Assembly: GCF_014206815.1 (NCBI RefSeq)
Contig: NZ_JACHNP010000004.1
Coordinates: 124,001-188,000, forward strand
Direction: 5' to 3'
Length of the DNA stretch: 64,000 nucleotides
Source of the DNA: Xanthomonas sp. F10
GTDB lineage: Bacteria > Pseudomonadota > Gammaproteobacteria > Xanthomonadales > Xanthomonadaceae
The stretch's first letter is position 1; each line of letters starts with the position of its first letter. The position numbers and the translations under genes were made by a program. Below the pieces are notes generated by a model. That model was not told the origin of the DNA and made no database searches. It was given only the letters and a program-made list of their open reading frames with translations. This document shows positions 9,343 to 19,255 of this stretch, piece by piece.

Positions 9343-10965
9343 TCAGTGCAGAGGCACGTGCTCCACGTCGCCCCGATGATGGGTGCCCAGCCGACCGACC
9401 ATCGCCGCACTGCCCACGTTCAGTCCCACCACGTGGACCTGGGCGCCGTGGCGGCGGAATTTCAGCACCACCTGGTCCAGCGCGCCGATGGCGCTGATGT
9501 CCCAGACATGCGCATGGCTCAGATCCACGGTGACCCGCGCTGGCGCATGGGCGAAGTCGAAGGCGCCGGCGAAGCTGCCGGCCGAGGCGAAGAACAACTG
9601 GCCGCGGATGCGGTAGGTGTGGCCGCCGTCCGCGTCCTCGCTCCGCTCGATGTCGAGCATGCGCCCGACCTTGCGCGCGAAGAACAGCGCCGACAGCAGC
9701 ACGCCGGTGAGGACGCCGCGCGCCAGATCGTGGGTGGCCACGGTCACCGCGACGGTGCCGAGCATCACCACGCTGGAGCTGGCCGGGTGGGTGCGCAACT
9801 GCGCCAGCGAGCGCCAGCTGAAGGTGCCGACCGAGACCATGATCATCACCGCCACCAGCGCAGCCATCGGGATCTGCCGCACCCAGGCGCCGGCAAACAC
9901 CACCAGCAGCAACAGCACGCTGCCGGCGACCAGTGCGGACAGGCGGCCGCGCCCGCCGGACTTCACGTTGATCACCGACTGCCCGATCATCGCGCAGCCG
10001 GCCATGCCGCCGAACAGGCCGCTGACGATGTTGGCCACGCCCTGGCCCACGCATTCGCGGTTCTTGTCGCTGGGCGTGTCGGTCATGTCGTCGACGATCT
10101 GCGCGGTCATCATCGACTCTAGCAGGCCGACCACCGCCATCGTCGCCGCGACCGGGAACACGATCCGCAGCGTCTCCAGCGTCCACGGCACCGCCGGCAA
10201 CAGCAGGCTGGGCAGGCGGTCGGGCAGTTGCCCCTTGTCGCCGACAGTGGGCACATGGATGCCGAAGTACAGCGCCAGCCCGGTCAGCAGCACGATCGTC
10301 ACCAACGGTGGCGGCACGGCCACGCCGCGCGTCCAGCGGTGCCCGAGCACCAACGCCAGCGCGCCACCCACGGCCACCGGCAGCAGCGTCCATGGCGCCA
10401 TGCTGCCCGCGGTCAATGCCGCGCCCAGCACCAGCAGCCACAGGCCGATACCGGGGAAGCTGCGCCGCGACAGCCAGGGCAGGCCGTAGATCAGCAGCAA
10501 GCCCAGCGCCACCAACGGATACACCGGCGCCGGCACGCCGATCAGTTCGGGCAGTTGCGCCATGAAGATCAGGATCGCCAGGGCGTTGACGAAACCGGTG
10601 ATCACCGAGCGCGAAACGAAGCGCATCAGCGCGCCGAGCTTGAACAGCCCGGCCAGGATCTGCAGCACGCCGGTCAGCAGCGTGGCCGCCAGCAGGTAGT
10701 GCAGGCCGTGCTGCTTGACCAGGCCGATCATCAGCAACGCCATCGCGCCGGTGGCGGCGGAGATCATGCCGGGGCGTCCACCGGCGAAGGCGATGGTCAC
10801 GCAGATGCAGAAGGCGGCATAGAGGCCGATCTTGGGGTCGACCCCGGCGATGATCGAGAACGCGATCGCCTCGGGAATCAGCGCCAGTGCCACGACCAGG
10901 CCGGCGAGCACGTCGCCACGGAGATTGCCGCACCATGACTGGCGCAGGGAAGAGGAAAACTTCAA
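9343..10965 (-). CDS. SulP-family inorganic anion transporter with STAS domain
   Basis: 540 residues. Multiple hydrophobic segments from about residue 20 ([20 protein letters not shown] is the classic SulP start) to about 400, followed by a C-terminal STAS domain (about 430-535, [20 protein letters not shown]). SulP carriers move sulfate, bicarbonate or related anions across the inner membrane; the substrate here is unknown. The start is probably the TTG at 10965, because AGGAG lies 8 bases upstream of it. A GTG at 10983 would place that AGGAG inside the coding region. No sulfur-assimilation genes are adjacent, so bicarbonate or another anion is equally possible. Confidence 0.92.
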   Translation of the reverse strand: MKFSSSLRQSWCGNLRGDVLAGLVVALALIPEAIAFSIIAGVDPKIGLYAAFCICVTIAFAGGRPGMISAATGAMALLMIGLVKQHGLHYLLAATLLTGVLQILAGLFKLGALMRFVSRSVITGFVNALAILIFMAQLPELIGVPAPVYPLVALGLLLIYGLPWLSRRSFPGIGLWLLVLGAALTAGSMAPWTLLPVAVGGALALVLGHRWTRGVAVPPPLVTIVLLTGLALYFGIHVPTVGDKGQLPDRLPSLLLPAVPWTLETLRIVFPVAATMAVVGLLESMMTAQIVDDMTDTPSDKNRECVGQGVANIVSGLFGGMAGCAMIGQSVINVKSGGRGRLSALVAGSVLLLLVVFAGAWVRQIPMAALVAVMIMVSVGTFSWRSLAQLRTHPASSSVVMLGTVAVTVATHDLARGVLTGVLLSALFFARKVGRMLDIERSEDADGGHTYRIRGQLFFASAGSFAGAFDFAHAPARVTVDLSHAHVWDISAIGALDQVVLKFRRHGAQVHVVGLNVGSAAMVGRLGTHHRGDVEHVPLH

Positions 10966-11277
10966 GGTAAACGCTCCTGACACCGCCCTGTCGCAGGGCA
11001 GTGCTCGCTAGATGCAAGGGAAAACCAGCAACCTGCGGCCTGCCGTCGAGGGCGGACCGATGCATGTCGCGGGTGTCAGGGTGGCGTCATGGGAGAGCGT
11101 GGGGAGCAGGCGCGCGCCGGCGGGGCGCGGTGCGCAAGTATACGCGATGCCTCTCCAGGGACCCAGCCGCGTCGCGCGCCGTGTGATTGGGTGCATGTCG
11201 AGGCCGCCGCCCGACTCACGTTGCGCTCACTTTCGCCGCGCAGAATGTGCGGATCGCAACGCCGTATGGAGCCGGCC
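10966..11277. other. Intergenic region between SulP gene and hypothetical gene
   Basis: About 310 bases with the leader of the SulP gene (minus) on the left and that of a small hypothetical gene (plus) on the right. It is likely to hold divergent promoters, but I found no convincing -35/-10 pair, palindrome or RNA structure. Confidence 0.4.
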
Positions 11278-11700
11278 ATGCAGGATCTCCGCATCGATCA
11301 TGTCGATGGCGCCTTGTCCGCCCTGGACCAGGACGACCCGCAGTACAAGGCGGCGTTGTGGCAATGGGCATGCCTGGAAATGCTGCACGAGACGCTCAGC
11401 GCCATGCATCAACTCTCGCACCGCGTCGGCGTGGCCGAATTGGTCGCCGATGCCTGGCTGGCGCCGGTCGACGTCATCGCGCCGGAGCAGCCGTTCCTGG
11501 AGCGCGCCATGCTGGCCGATCCGCGTGTGCCGGCCTTCGCGCTGGCGCTGAATGCGGCCGCGTCGCGGCAATCGCGCGCCGACCTGTGGCGCAGTGGCTA
11601 CGCCAGTGCGGTGCAGGCCACCTTGCAGGGGATGCAGGCGCTGGCCGGCAAGCACCGCATCGACGCGCGGCTGCCCGCACATGCCGTGGCGACTGCCTGA
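11278..11700 (+). CDS. Hypothetical protein, 140 aa
   Basis: Not recognised. 140 residues, mostly helical in appearance, soluble, with no signal peptide or membrane segment. It begins MQDLRIDHVDGAL. An alternative in-frame ATG lies four codons upstream at 11266; neither has a strong ribosome-binding site. It stands alone, with 220 bases before the next gene. The ordered codon use and the lack of credible alternatives in other frames support it as real. Confidence 0.6.
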   Translation: MQDLRIDHVDGALSALDQDDPQYKAALWQWACLEMLHETLSAMHQLSHRVGVAELVADAWLAPVDVIAPEQPFLERAMLADPRVPAFALALNAAASRQSRADLWRSGYASAVQATLQGMQALAGKHRIDARLPAHAVATA

Positions 11701-11921
11701 GCACTGTGCACAGCGCCCCCTGAGCGCGTTGCTGCGCGTCCGGTCGGCAGTGATCCCGCCACGGGCGTTCTGCGCACGCAGTGATGCGTCCCACCGCAAG
11801 CGTCGGCCGCGGGCAGCGGACCGTAGTGCCCCTTCGGCTTCGTGATGCCGGTCGTCGCGCATGACGCGCGCACGACATTGCGTTCACCCCCGTGCGACGG
11901 TCTGCGCGACAGCCTGGGTCC

Positions 11922-12122
11922 ATGCGCCACGACGACCGCCATCCTGCGGCTCCCCCTTCCGGCTCTGCGCCGCCGCGCCGCCGCGCCCGCGATGCCAGCG
12001 GCACCTCAGAAGCCGCGGCCTGGTGGCGGCAACTGCGCGGCAGCCGCTGGCTCGGTGCGATTGCGGTGGTGGTGTTGCTGGCGTTGGTGGTCGTGCTGCT
12101 GCTGCGCTGGTACGGGACATGA
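11922..12122 (+). CDS. Small single-pass membrane protein, 66 aa
   Basis: Starts MRHDDRHP, has a proline/serine/arginine-rich N-terminus of about 40 residues and one strong hydrophobic helix at about 44-62 (AIAVVVLLALVVVLLL), ending RWYGT. The arginine-rich N-terminus suggests an N-in orientation in the inner membrane. Its stop codon overlaps the ATG of the DUF3182 gene (ATGA), so the two are probably translationally coupled. Function unknown. Confidence 0.6.
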   Translation: MRHDDRHPAAPPSGSAPPRRRARDASGTSEAAAWWRQLRGSRWLGAIAVVVLLALVVVLLLRWYGT

Positions 12123-13264
12123 GCGAGGCGGCGCGTCATCCGGCCCCGCACGGAGCCTCGCGCATGGCCGGACCTGCCGCTTATGCCAATGTGCGCGCCT
12201 GCCACGTACGCGACGCGGCGTCCGGCGGTCACGAGGTGGCCACGCATGCCTGGGTCGTCGCGGAAGTGGCGCGGCTGATGCGCCTGCCGCTGCACGAGGA
12301 TCCCTGCGCCGCCGGGACGTGCGCGTTCTGCGTGCCCGATGACACCCTCACGGCCGCCCAGGCCCAGCAGCTCGGCGTGCACGCGGTGGACGATCTGCTT
12401 GGCGGCGTGGTGCCGTATGCCTTCGTCGCCACCAAGGCGATCAGCCATCCGCTGGTCGATGCCGATGCGCAGGCACCGGACGGGTGGCAGCCGGACCTGG
12501 GGATGGCGCTGGCGGACATGACGCTGCCCGGCTACACCGCCTTCAGCGCAGGCGACGCGCGGCGCGCGTTTGCGCGCCTGCATGCCGGTGGCCCGGTGCG
12601 GCTGAAGCTGCCGCATGGCGTCGGTGGGCTGGGGCAGGTGCTGCTTGGCGACGCGCAGACGCTGGACGCGGCATTGGCGACCCTGCCCGCGCACGAGCTG
12701 CGCCAGCATGGCGTGGTGCTGGAACGGCATGTGCACCAGCCAACCACCTTCAGCGTCGGCGAAACCCACTGCGCCGGCGTGACCATCGCCTACTGGGGCA
12801 TGCAATCGGTCACCCGCGACGGCAGCGGCCGCGAGGCGTATGGCGGCTCGGAACTGCACGTGATCCGCGGCACCCTCGATACCCTGCTGGAGCAACCATT
12901 GCCGCCACGCCAACGCACCGCGGTGATGAAGGCGCGCGACTACGACCGGCTGGTGGCCGCGGCCTATTCCGGGTTCTATGCGTCGCGGCGCAACTACGAC
13001 GTGATCGAGGGCCTCTTGGCGGACGGCAGCGTTGCCTGCGGCGTGCTCGAGCAGTCCTGGCGTGTCGGCGGCGCCACGCCGGCCGAATTGGCCGCGGTCG
13101 CCGCGTTCCAGCAATCGCCGACGCTGCAGCGCGTGATCGCCGCCACGGTCGAGCGCTACGGCGCACATCCGCCGCCGCCGTCCGGGGCGCAGGTCTACTA
13201 CGTCGGCGAGCAGCCGCGCACCGGCCTGTTGACCAAGTACCGCTACATGCGCAGTGTGGCCTGA
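12119..13264 (+). CDS. DUF3182 family protein
   Basis: 381 residues. The segments [21 protein letters not shown] and [14 protein letters not shown] resemble the conserved core of DUF3182 proteins, whose layout recalls ATP-grasp ligases, but no function is established. The N-terminal third has [13 protein letters not shown], a Cys-x4-Cys-x2-Cys cluster that could bind metal. No signal peptide. It overlaps the upstream small membrane gene by four bases and is followed after two bases by an alpha/beta hydrolase, so the three form a tight operon. Confidence 0.72.
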   Translation: MSEAARHPAPHGASRMAGPAAYANVRACHVRDAASGGHEVATHAWVVAEVARLMRLPLHEDPCAAGTCAFCVPDDTLTAAQAQQLGVHAVDDLLGGVVPYAFVATKAISHPLVDADAQAPDGWQPDLGMALADMTLPGYTAFSAGDARRAFARLHAGGPVRLKLPHGVGGLGQVLLGDAQTLDAALATLPAHELRQHGVVLERHVHQPTTFSVGETHCAGVTIAYWGMQSVTRDGSGREAYGGSELHVIRGTLDTLLEQPLPPRQRTAVMKARDYDRLVAAAYSGFYASRRNYDVIEGLLADGSVACGVLEQSWRVGGATPAELAAVAAFQQSPTLQRVIAATVERYGAHPPPPSGAQVYYVGEQPRTGLLTKYRYMRSVA

Positions 13265-13266
13265 CC

Positions 13267-14157
13267 ATGGAAGCGGAACTGTCCAGCATCGACATCGCGG
13301 TCGACGGCGCGGCGCTCAGCGGCACCTTGCTGACGCCGACCAGCCGCCTGCCCGGCGTGCTGTTCGTGCACGGTTGGGGCGGCAACCAGCACCACAACCT
13401 GGTGCGCGCGCGCGAGGCGGCGGGCCTGGGCTGCGTGTGTCTGACCTTCGACCTGCGTGGGCACGAAGGCCTGGCCTCGATGCGCGAGACGGTCACGCGC
13501 GCGCAGAACCTGGACGACATCAAGGCCGCCTACGATCGCCTGGCGGCGTCGCCGCAGGTGGATCCGGAGGCGATCGCGGTGGTCGGGCTGAGCTACGGCG
13601 GCTACCTGGCCGCGTTGCTGACCCTGGAGCGGCCGGTGGAATGGCTGGCGCTGCGCTCGCCGGCACTGTACAAGGACGCGCACTGGGACGGGCCGAAGGT
13701 CGCGCTGAACCGCGATCCGGACCTGATGCCCTATCGCAACCGCGTGGTGGCGCCGGCGGACAACTGCGCCCTGGCGGCCTGCCAGCGTTACCGTGGCGAC
13801 GTGCTGCTGGTGGAGGCCGAACGCGACGTGATCGTGCCACGGCAGGTGTTGCGCAACTATGCGGCCGCCTTCTCCAACGCGCGCTCGCTGACCACGCGTA
13901 CGATCGCCGGTGCCGATCATGCGCTGACCGAAAAGGCGCATCAGGCCGCGTACACGCGCTACCTGATCGACTGGCTGACCGACATGGTGATCGGGCGTCG
14001 CGTGGCGCTGGCCAGCAGCGTGGTCGAACAGCGCAAGCAGCGGCTCAAGCGCAGCGAGGGCGAGGCGGCGACGGCGCCGGGCAAGGGCTCGAACGCGTTC
14101 CACGGGCGCCTGGAGGCGAAGGAGCACAGCGCGTCGCCGCCCACGTCGTCGCGTTGA
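13267..14157 (+). CDS. Alpha/beta hydrolase
   Basis: 296 residues. The full catalytic set of the fold is visible: the oxyanion region FVHGWGGNQ, nucleophile elbow GLSYGGY (Ser), the acid in EAERDVIVP, and the histidine in AGADHALT. The last 40 residues are charged and low in complexity and probably disordered. The fold resembles acyl-peptidase/dienelactone-type hydrolases; the substrate is unknown. It starts two bases after the DUF3182 stop and is the last gene of the small operon starting at 11922. Confidence 0.85.
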   Translation: MEAELSSIDIAVDGAALSGTLLTPTSRLPGVLFVHGWGGNQHHNLVRAREAAGLGCVCLTFDLRGHEGLASMRETVTRAQNLDDIKAAYDRLAASPQVDPEAIAVVGLSYGGYLAALLTLERPVEWLALRSPALYKDAHWDGPKVALNRDPDLMPYRNRVVAPADNCALAACQRYRGDVLLVEAERDVIVPRQVLRNYAAAFSNARSLTTRTIAGADHALTEKAHQAAYTRYLIDWLTDMVIGRRVALASSVVEQRKQRLKRSEGEAATAPGKGSNAFHGRLEAKEHSASPPTSSR

Positions 14158-14291
14158 GCCGCATGCAGCGTAGGGGAGCGCGCGACAGCAAACCCGCGGC
14201 GCAGGCCGCGGTGTGCCATGCACACGATGGGGTGCTGTCCTGTTGTCGCCGCGACGCCGGCATGCGGCGCCTTGTGGGCGCCTTCAGTAAC

Positions 14292-14310
14292 GACTGAAGC
14301 CGCTCCTACG
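14292..14310. repeat. Half copy of the GGCTTCAGCC-type repeat
   Basis: A single arm (GACTGAAGCCGCTCCTACG) of the palindromic repeat found complete at 24820, 39295, 43047 and 47505. It lies in the 190-base gap between the alpha/beta hydrolase and the convergent 105-residue hypothetical gene. Confidence 0.75.
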
Positions 14311-14348
14311 CGGGCCACGACGAGATGCCCCGCTGCGCGAGGTGCTCC

Positions 14349-14666
14349 TCAGTGACAACGCGCCGAATGCGCCAGGTGCTGCCACGCATGCCGCACCAGC
14401 CAGCGCGCCTCGTCCCATGGCACCGACAGCATCGGCGCGCACTGGTGATAGGCGTCCTGCAGCACCCGGTAGAGTTGCGCCTCGCTGGCGCGCGGGTAGG
14501 CCAGGTACACGTCGTAGCCGATCTTCAGCAACTGCGCGTAGTCGGCGAAGCCTTGGTGACCGAGGCGGCCCTCGGCATGGGCCTGGCGCCAATACGCCAT
14601 CTCGGCGTCCAGATCGACAGTGCGGTGCGGCTGGACAGGCTGGGCAAGTGCGGAGGCGGTGTGCAT
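14349..14666 (-). CDS. Hypothetical protein, 105 aa
   Basis: Not recognised. 105 residues, soluble, with an aromatic-rich middle (AEMAYWRQAHAEGRLG, then FADYAQLLKIGYDVYLAYP) and no signal peptide. The ATG at 14666 was preferred to 14672 because GGAG lies eight bases before it. It is convergent with the hydrolase and divergent from the ferulate operon. The pattern suggests a small helical conserved protein of Xanthomonadaceae. Confidence 0.6.
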   Translation of the reverse strand: MHTASALAQPVQPHRTVDLDAEMAYWRQAHAEGRLGHQGFADYAQLLKIGYDVYLAYPRASEAQLYRVLQDAYHQCAPMLSVPWDEARWLVRHAWQHLAHSARCH

Positions 14667-14672
14667 GGACAT

Positions 14673-14977
14673 CACTCCGGTGGTGGCGATCCCCTGTGCC
14701 GCCGATCCTAGCCGATGAACCCGGGCTGACCGTGAGGGCTCCGTTTGCCGGGCGTGAAGCGCGGCCACGTTGGCTTGCCGCGTGCAGAGTATTGGAATCG
14801 CCCGCACGCCAGATCGCAGAATCGTGTGATTGCAGATGCGGCCCGCGGTGGCCGACACGGACCTGTCACGGCGTCCGAGCATGCTGCAGTGCAGCTTGCG
14901 CCGAAATAATGATGATCTATAACTATTATCAGTTCTAAGTGATCCGCTCCTTCCCCCCTCCCCATGCAGGCCTATCC
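14673..14977. promoter_or_regulatory. Intergenic region with AT-rich promoter/operator of the hydroxycinnamate operon
   Basis: 305 bases. Most is featureless, but 14905-14935 is a sharp AT-rich block with an imperfect inverted repeat whose outer arms are ATAAT (14906-14910) and ATTAT (14925-14929). A weak sigma-70 pair, TTGCGC (14897-14902) and TATAAC (14918-14923) 15 bases apart, overlaps it. An operator of the MarR type fits, and a MarR gene lies in the same cluster. The sequence features are seen; regulator assignment is inferred. Confidence 0.45.
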
Positions 14978-15808
14978 ATGAGCAGCTACCAAGACCGCTG
15001 GCAGACCGTCCAGGTCGAGATCGACGCAGGCATCGCCTGGGTCACCCTGAATCGTCCGGACAAGCGCAACGCGATGAGCCCCACGCTCAACCGCGAGATG
15101 ATCGACGTGCTGGAAACGCTGGAACTGGACAGCGACGCCGAGGTGCTGGTGCTGACCGGCGCAGGCGAATCCTGGTCGGCCGGCATGGATCTGAAGGAAT
15201 ACTTCCGCGAGACCGACGGCAAGGAAGAGATCGTGCAGGAGCGCATGCGCCGGGACTGCTCGCAGTGGCAGTGGCGCCTGCTGCGCTTCTACAGCAAGCC
15301 GACCATCGCCGCGGTCAATGGCTGGTGCTTCGGCGGCGCATTCTCGCCGCTGGTGGCCTGCGACCTGGCCATCGCCGCCGACGAGGCGGTATTCGGGCTG
15401 TCGGAGATCAACTGGGGCATCCCGCCGGGCAACCTGGTCAGCAAGGCGGTCGCCGACACCATGGGCCACCGCAACGCCATGCTGTACATCATGACCGGGC
15501 GTACCTTCACCGGCACCGAGGCGGCGCAGATGGGCCTGGTCAACGCCAGCGTGCCGCGCGCGCAACTGCGCGCCGAAGTGACCAAGCTGGCGCAGGAACT
15601 GCAGCAGAAGAACCCGGTGGTGCTGCGCTTCGCCAAGCACGGCTTCAAGCGCTGCCGCGAGCTGACCTGGGAGCAGAACGAGGACTACCTGTACGCCAAG
15701 GTCGACCAGTCCAATCACCGCGATCCCGAGAAGGGCCGGCAACAAGGCCTGAAGCAATTCCTGGACGACAAAACCATCAAGCCCGGTCTGCAGACCTACA
15801 AGCGCTGA
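14978..15808 (+). CDS. ech: p-Hydroxycinnamoyl-CoA hydratase/lyase (feruloyl-CoA hydratase/lyase)
   Basis: Hydrates feruloyl-, coumaroyl- or caffeoyl-CoA and cleaves it to the aromatic aldehyde (vanillin, 4-hydroxybenzaldehyde) and acetyl-CoA. 276 residues, crotonase fold, with the oxyanion segments SAGMDLKEY and NGWCFGGAF and the acidic LSEINWGIPPG stretch. The closeness to bacterial HCHL/Ech enzymes is clear across the whole length. The ATG at 14978 lies 13 codons into a longer GTG-started frame and matches the family N-terminus (MSSYQDRWQTV). It leads the hydroxycinnamate operon, with feruloyl-CoA synthetase next. The acetyl-CoA made can enter the glyoxylate shunt. Confidence 0.96.
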   Translation: MSSYQDRWQTVQVEIDAGIAWVTLNRPDKRNAMSPTLNREMIDVLETLELDSDAEVLVLTGAGESWSAGMDLKEYFRETDGKEEIVQERMRRDCSQWQWRLLRFYSKPTIAAVNGWCFGGAFSPLVACDLAIAADEAVFGLSEINWGIPPGNLVSKAVADTMGHRNAMLYIMTGRTFTGTEAAQMGLVNASVPRAQLRAEVTKLAQELQQKNPVVLRFAKHGFKRCRELTWEQNEDYLYAKVDQSNHRDPEKGRQQGLKQFLDDKTIKPGLQTYKR

Positions 15809-15889
15809 CCCGTCGCGTCGCCTGCGGCCCGCGGGGGCCGCGGCGGCGCTGCCGCACGCCGTGCCGTCTCTCTCCTCCGGATGGTTCCG

Positions 15890-17755
15890 ATGAATGCCGC
15901 TGAGTCCGTTGCCACCGCCGTGCGCTACCGTCCTGTCGGACTGAGCCACGCCGATACCGAGGTCCACCGCGATGCCGACGGCGTGCTGCGCCTGCGCGCA
16001 CGCGAACCGCTGGCGCCGCTGCCACGGCACCTGCTGCAACGCCTGCAGCACTGGGCGCTGCACACCCCCGATGCGACCTTCGTGGCGCAGCGCGACGAAG
16101 AGGGGCAGTGGCGGCGCCTGAGCTACGCGCAGATGCTCGAGCGCACCCGCCGCATCGCCGCGCACCTGCTGGACATGGGCCTGTCGGCGCAACGGCCGCT
16201 GGCGATCCTGTCCGGCAACGATCTGGAGCACTTGCAGGTGGCGTTCGCGGCGATGTATGCCGGCATCCCGTACTGCCCGGTGTCGCCGGGCTATGCCCTG
16301 CTGTCGCGCGATTACGCCAAGCTGCGGCATGTGGCCGAGGTGCTGCGCCCGGGGCTGTTGTTGGCCAGCGACGGCGACGCGTTCGCCCCGGCGATCGCTG
16401 CCGTGTTCTCCGCCGATGTACCGGCAGTGTGCGTGCGCGGCACCCTGCGCGATCGCGCCTGCCTGCGCTTCGAGGAGTTGCTGGCGCCGCGCGCGCTGGA
16501 CGCCGCCGATGCCGCCTTCGCCGCCTGCGGCCCGGACAGCATCGCCAAGTTCCTGTTCACCTCCGGCTCCACCCTGCTGCCCAAGGCGGTGATCACCACC
16601 CAGCGCATGTTGTGCGCGAACCAGCAGATGCTGCTGCAGACCTTCCCGGTGCTCGGGCAGACGCCGGTGCTGGTCGACTGGCTGCCGTGGAACCACACCT
16701 TCGGCGGCAGCCACAACATCGGCATCGCCCTGTACAACGGCGGCAGCTTCTATCTGGACGACGGCAAGCCGACCCCGGCGCTGTTCCAGCAGACCCTGCG
16801 CAACCTGCGCGAGATCGCGCCCACCGTGTACCTGAGCGTGCCGCGCGGCTGGGAACAGCTGGCGCAGGCGCTGGAACAGGATGCGGCGCTGCGCGAGACC
16901 TTCCTGTCGCGCATGCGCATGTTCTTCTTCGCCGCCGCGGCATTGTCGCAGGAGGTCTGGGACCGCCTGGAGCGCATCGCCGAGGCGCATTGCGGCGAGC
17001 GCATCCGCATGCTCGCCGGCCTGGGCATGACCGAGTGCGCGCCCTCGTGCACCTTCACCCACGGTACCAGCAACACGCCTGGCGACGTCGGCGTGCCGGC
17101 ACCGGGCTGCGAGGTCAAGCTGGTGCCGGTCGGCGACAAGCTGGAAGCGCGCTTCCGCGGGCCGCACGTGATGCCGGGCTACTGGAACGCGCCGCAGCAG
17201 ACCGCCGAGGCCTTCGACGAGGAGGGCTTCTACCGCTCCGGCGATGCGCTCAAGCCGATCGATCCGCAGCACCCCGAGCACGGGCTGTTGTTCGACGGGC
17301 GCCTGGCCGAGGATTTCAAGCTGTCCTCCGGCGTGTTCGTCAGCGTCGGCCCGCTGCGCACGCGCGTGCTGATGGAAGGCGCCGCCTACGTGCAGGACGT
17401 GGTGGTGACCGGCGCCGACCGCGACGCCATCGGCCTGCTGCTGTTCCCGCGGCTGGACGCGCTACAGGCGTTGTCGGGGCTGCCGGCGCAGGCCGAGGCG
17501 GCGCAGGTGCTGCAGGCGCCGCCGGTGCGCGCCTGGCTGCAGCGCCTGCTCGATACGCTCAACCGCAGCGCCACCGGCAGCGCCAGCCATGTCGCATGCG
17601 CAGCCTGGCTGGAACAGCCGCCGAGCCTGGAGACCGGCGAGATCACCGACAAGGGCTCGATCAACCAGCGCAACGTGCTGCGTGCGCGTGCGGCGCTGGT
17701 CGAACAGCTCTACGCCGGGACCGCGCCGGGCGCGGTGGCGGCGTCGCCGTCATGA
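15890..17755 (+). CDS. fcs: Feruloyl-CoA synthetase
   Basis: Activates ferulate, 4-coumarate or caffeate to the CoA thioester using ATP. 621 residues, ANL superfamily, with the phosphate-binding motif FTSGSTLLPK at about 223-232, the adenylate-binding segment LAGLGMTECAP, and YRSGDALK near the C-terminal hinge. Two in-frame ATGs exist (15881 and 15890); neither has a strong ribosome-binding site. It follows ech by 81 bases and supplies its substrate. The two steps turn plant hydroxycinnamates, which are toxic to the bacterium, into aldehydes. Confidence 0.95.
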   Translation: MNAAESVATAVRYRPVGLSHADTEVHRDADGVLRLRAREPLAPLPRHLLQRLQHWALHTPDATFVAQRDEEGQWRRLSYAQMLERTRRIAAHLLDMGLSAQRPLAILSGNDLEHLQVAFAAMYAGIPYCPVSPGYALLSRDYAKLRHVAEVLRPGLLLASDGDAFAPAIAAVFSADVPAVCVRGTLRDRACLRFEELLAPRALDAADAAFAACGPDSIAKFLFTSGSTLLPKAVITTQRMLCANQQMLLQTFPVLGQTPVLVDWLPWNHTFGGSHNIGIALYNGGSFYLDDGKPTPALFQQTLRNLREIAPTVYLSVPRGWEQLAQALEQDAALRETFLSRMRMFFFAAAALSQEVWDRLERIAEAHCGERIRMLAGLGMTECAPSCTFTHGTSNTPGDVGVPAPGCEVKLVPVGDKLEARFRGPHVMPGYWNAPQQTAEAFDEEGFYRSGDALKPIDPQHPEHGLLFDGRLAEDFKLSSGVFVSVGPLRTRVLMEGAAYVQDVVVTGADRDAIGLLLFPRLDALQALSGLPAQAEAAQVLQAPPVRAWLQRLLDTLNRSATGSASHVACAAWLEQPPSLETGEITDKGSINQRNVLRARAALVEQLYAGTAPGAVAASPS

Positions 17756-17834
17756 CCGGGCCACCCGACCGCGCCACCGGCTAGCCGGATCGCGCTTCTT
17801 CGCACCACTGGCTTCGAGACTTGGGAGGGAATCG

Positions 17835-19241
17835 ATGACTGTGCCTCTTGCGCGCGCGCGGCGTGCGCCCCGTGCCGTGTGCCTGGCAATGTTGTGCAGC
17901 GTCGGCTGCGGCCAGGCCGATGCAGAAAACAACGGCCCGCAGGGCAAGTTGCTGGCCGATCAGGAAGACTATTCGGCGTTGGCCGCGCAGCCGCGCCAGG
18001 GCTGGGAGCAGTGGAAGTACATCCCGCTCGGCGATGGCTGGCTCAGCCTCGGCGGCGAGAGCCGCACGCTGTACGACTATCGCGAGCACGCCGGCTTCGG
18101 CCGCTTCGCCACCGATCCGCACGGCTACGCGCAGCAACGCCTGCGGCTTTGGGCCGACTACCGGCCCTCGGCGTATGTGCGTCTGTTCGGCGAACTGGCC
18201 GACAGCCGCGTGGCCGGCCTGCAGACGCGGCCGGTGCAGGCCACCGACCGCAACCCGCTGGACCTGGCGCAGGGTTTCGTCGAACTGTCCGACGGGCAGA
18301 AGGAACCCGCCTGGCGCCTGCGCGCCGGCCGCCAGCAGATCGCCTACGGCTGGCAGCGCCTGCTCGACCCGCGCGATCCGGCCAATTCGCGCATGCCGTT
18401 CGATGCGGTGCGCCTGCTGACCCGGCAGCCGCGCTGGAGCGGCGGCCTGCTGTGGGGGCGCCCGGTGCTGACCCGTACCGGCAGTTTCGACGACCGCACC
18501 AACCGCGACCAGCGCCTGTGGGGCGCACATGCCGAAGTGCCGTTGTCGCCCAGCCAGCCGAAGGCGGCGCTGCTGGAGACGCTGTACCTGGACACCGTGC
18601 AGGACGGGCGCCGCTATGGCGAGGTGGTCGGCGAGGAGCATCGGCACACCCTGTCCACGCGCCTGAGCGGCGCGGTGCAGGGCTGGGACTACGACCTGGA
18701 ACTGATCGGCCAGCGCGGCCATTTCGCCGGCCAGCGCGTGCGCGCCTGGCAGGGCACGCTGTTCGGCGGCTACACCTTCGCCAAGACCGCGTGGACGCCG
18801 CGCCTGGGCTGGCGCATGGAGGCGTCCTCCGGCGACCGCGATCCGCGCGATGGCGAACTGAACACCTTCAACGGCCTGTACGCGCGCGCCTCGGTGTTCG
18901 ACGGCAGCATGATCAGCAGCAACGTGCGCGCCATCGGCCCGGAGCTGGTGCTGCGTCCCAGCGAACGGCTGTGGATCGACATGTACGTGCTCAAGCTGCA
19001 ACGGCAGAGCCTGCACGACGGCGTGTACGCCGCCGGCTGGCGGGTGCTGCAGCCGGGCGATGCCAACGATGCGCGCGACATCGGCACGCGCTCGGTGCTG
19101 TGGGTGAAGTACCGCTTCAACGCCTTCGCCAGCCTGGACGTGTACGCCCACTACACCCAGGCCGGGCCGTTCCTGCGCGAGGGACCGGTCCGTGGCCGCG
19201 ACTACTTCTACATCGCCCCCTTCCTGACCCTGCGCTTCTGA
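17835..19241 (+). CDS. Outer-membrane porin-like protein, alginate-export domain family
   Basis: 468 residues with an N-terminal export signal (about 1-32: arginine-rich start, hydrophobic core, then DAENN). The rest alternates aromatic and glycine residues as in an outer-membrane beta barrel and ends with the typical terminal FLTLRF. The central region (WKYIPLGDGWLSLGGESR, YGWQRLLDPRDPANSRMPFDAVR) matches the alginate-export barrel family. A GGGAGGG ribosome-binding site precedes the ATG at 17835. Set between fcs and an MFS carrier inside the hydroxycinnamate operon, it is more likely a channel for aromatic acids than an alginate exporter. Confidence 0.85.
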   Translation: MTVPLARARRAPRAVCLAMLCSVGCGQADAENNGPQGKLLADQEDYSALAAQPRQGWEQWKYIPLGDGWLSLGGESRTLYDYREHAGFGRFATDPHGYAQQRLRLWADYRPSAYVRLFGELADSRVAGLQTRPVQATDRNPLDLAQGFVELSDGQKEPAWRLRAGRQQIAYGWQRLLDPRDPANSRMPFDAVRLLTRQPRWSGGLLWGRPVLTRTGSFDDRTNRDQRLWGAHAEVPLSPSQPKAALLETLYLDTVQDGRRYGEVVGEEHRHTLSTRLSGAVQGWDYDLELIGQRGHFAGQRVRAWQGTLFGGYTFAKTAWTPRLGWRMEASSGDRDPRDGELNTFNGLYARASVFDGSMISSNVRAIGPELVLRPSERLWIDMYVLKLQRQSLHDGVYAAGWRVLQPGDANDARDIGTRSVLWVKYRFNAFASLDVYAHYTQAGPFLREGPVRGRDYFYIAPFLTLRF

Positions 19242-19255
19242 GCCGGAGCCTTCCC

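Noticed and set aside
10966-11277. Riboswitch or structured leader before the SulP gene
   Set aside because: No conserved riboswitch motif or convincing stem was found in the region.
17835-19241. Alginate export function for the porin
   Set aside because: No alginate synthesis genes in the window and the gene lies inside the hydroxycinnamate operon; a substrate-specific channel is more likely.
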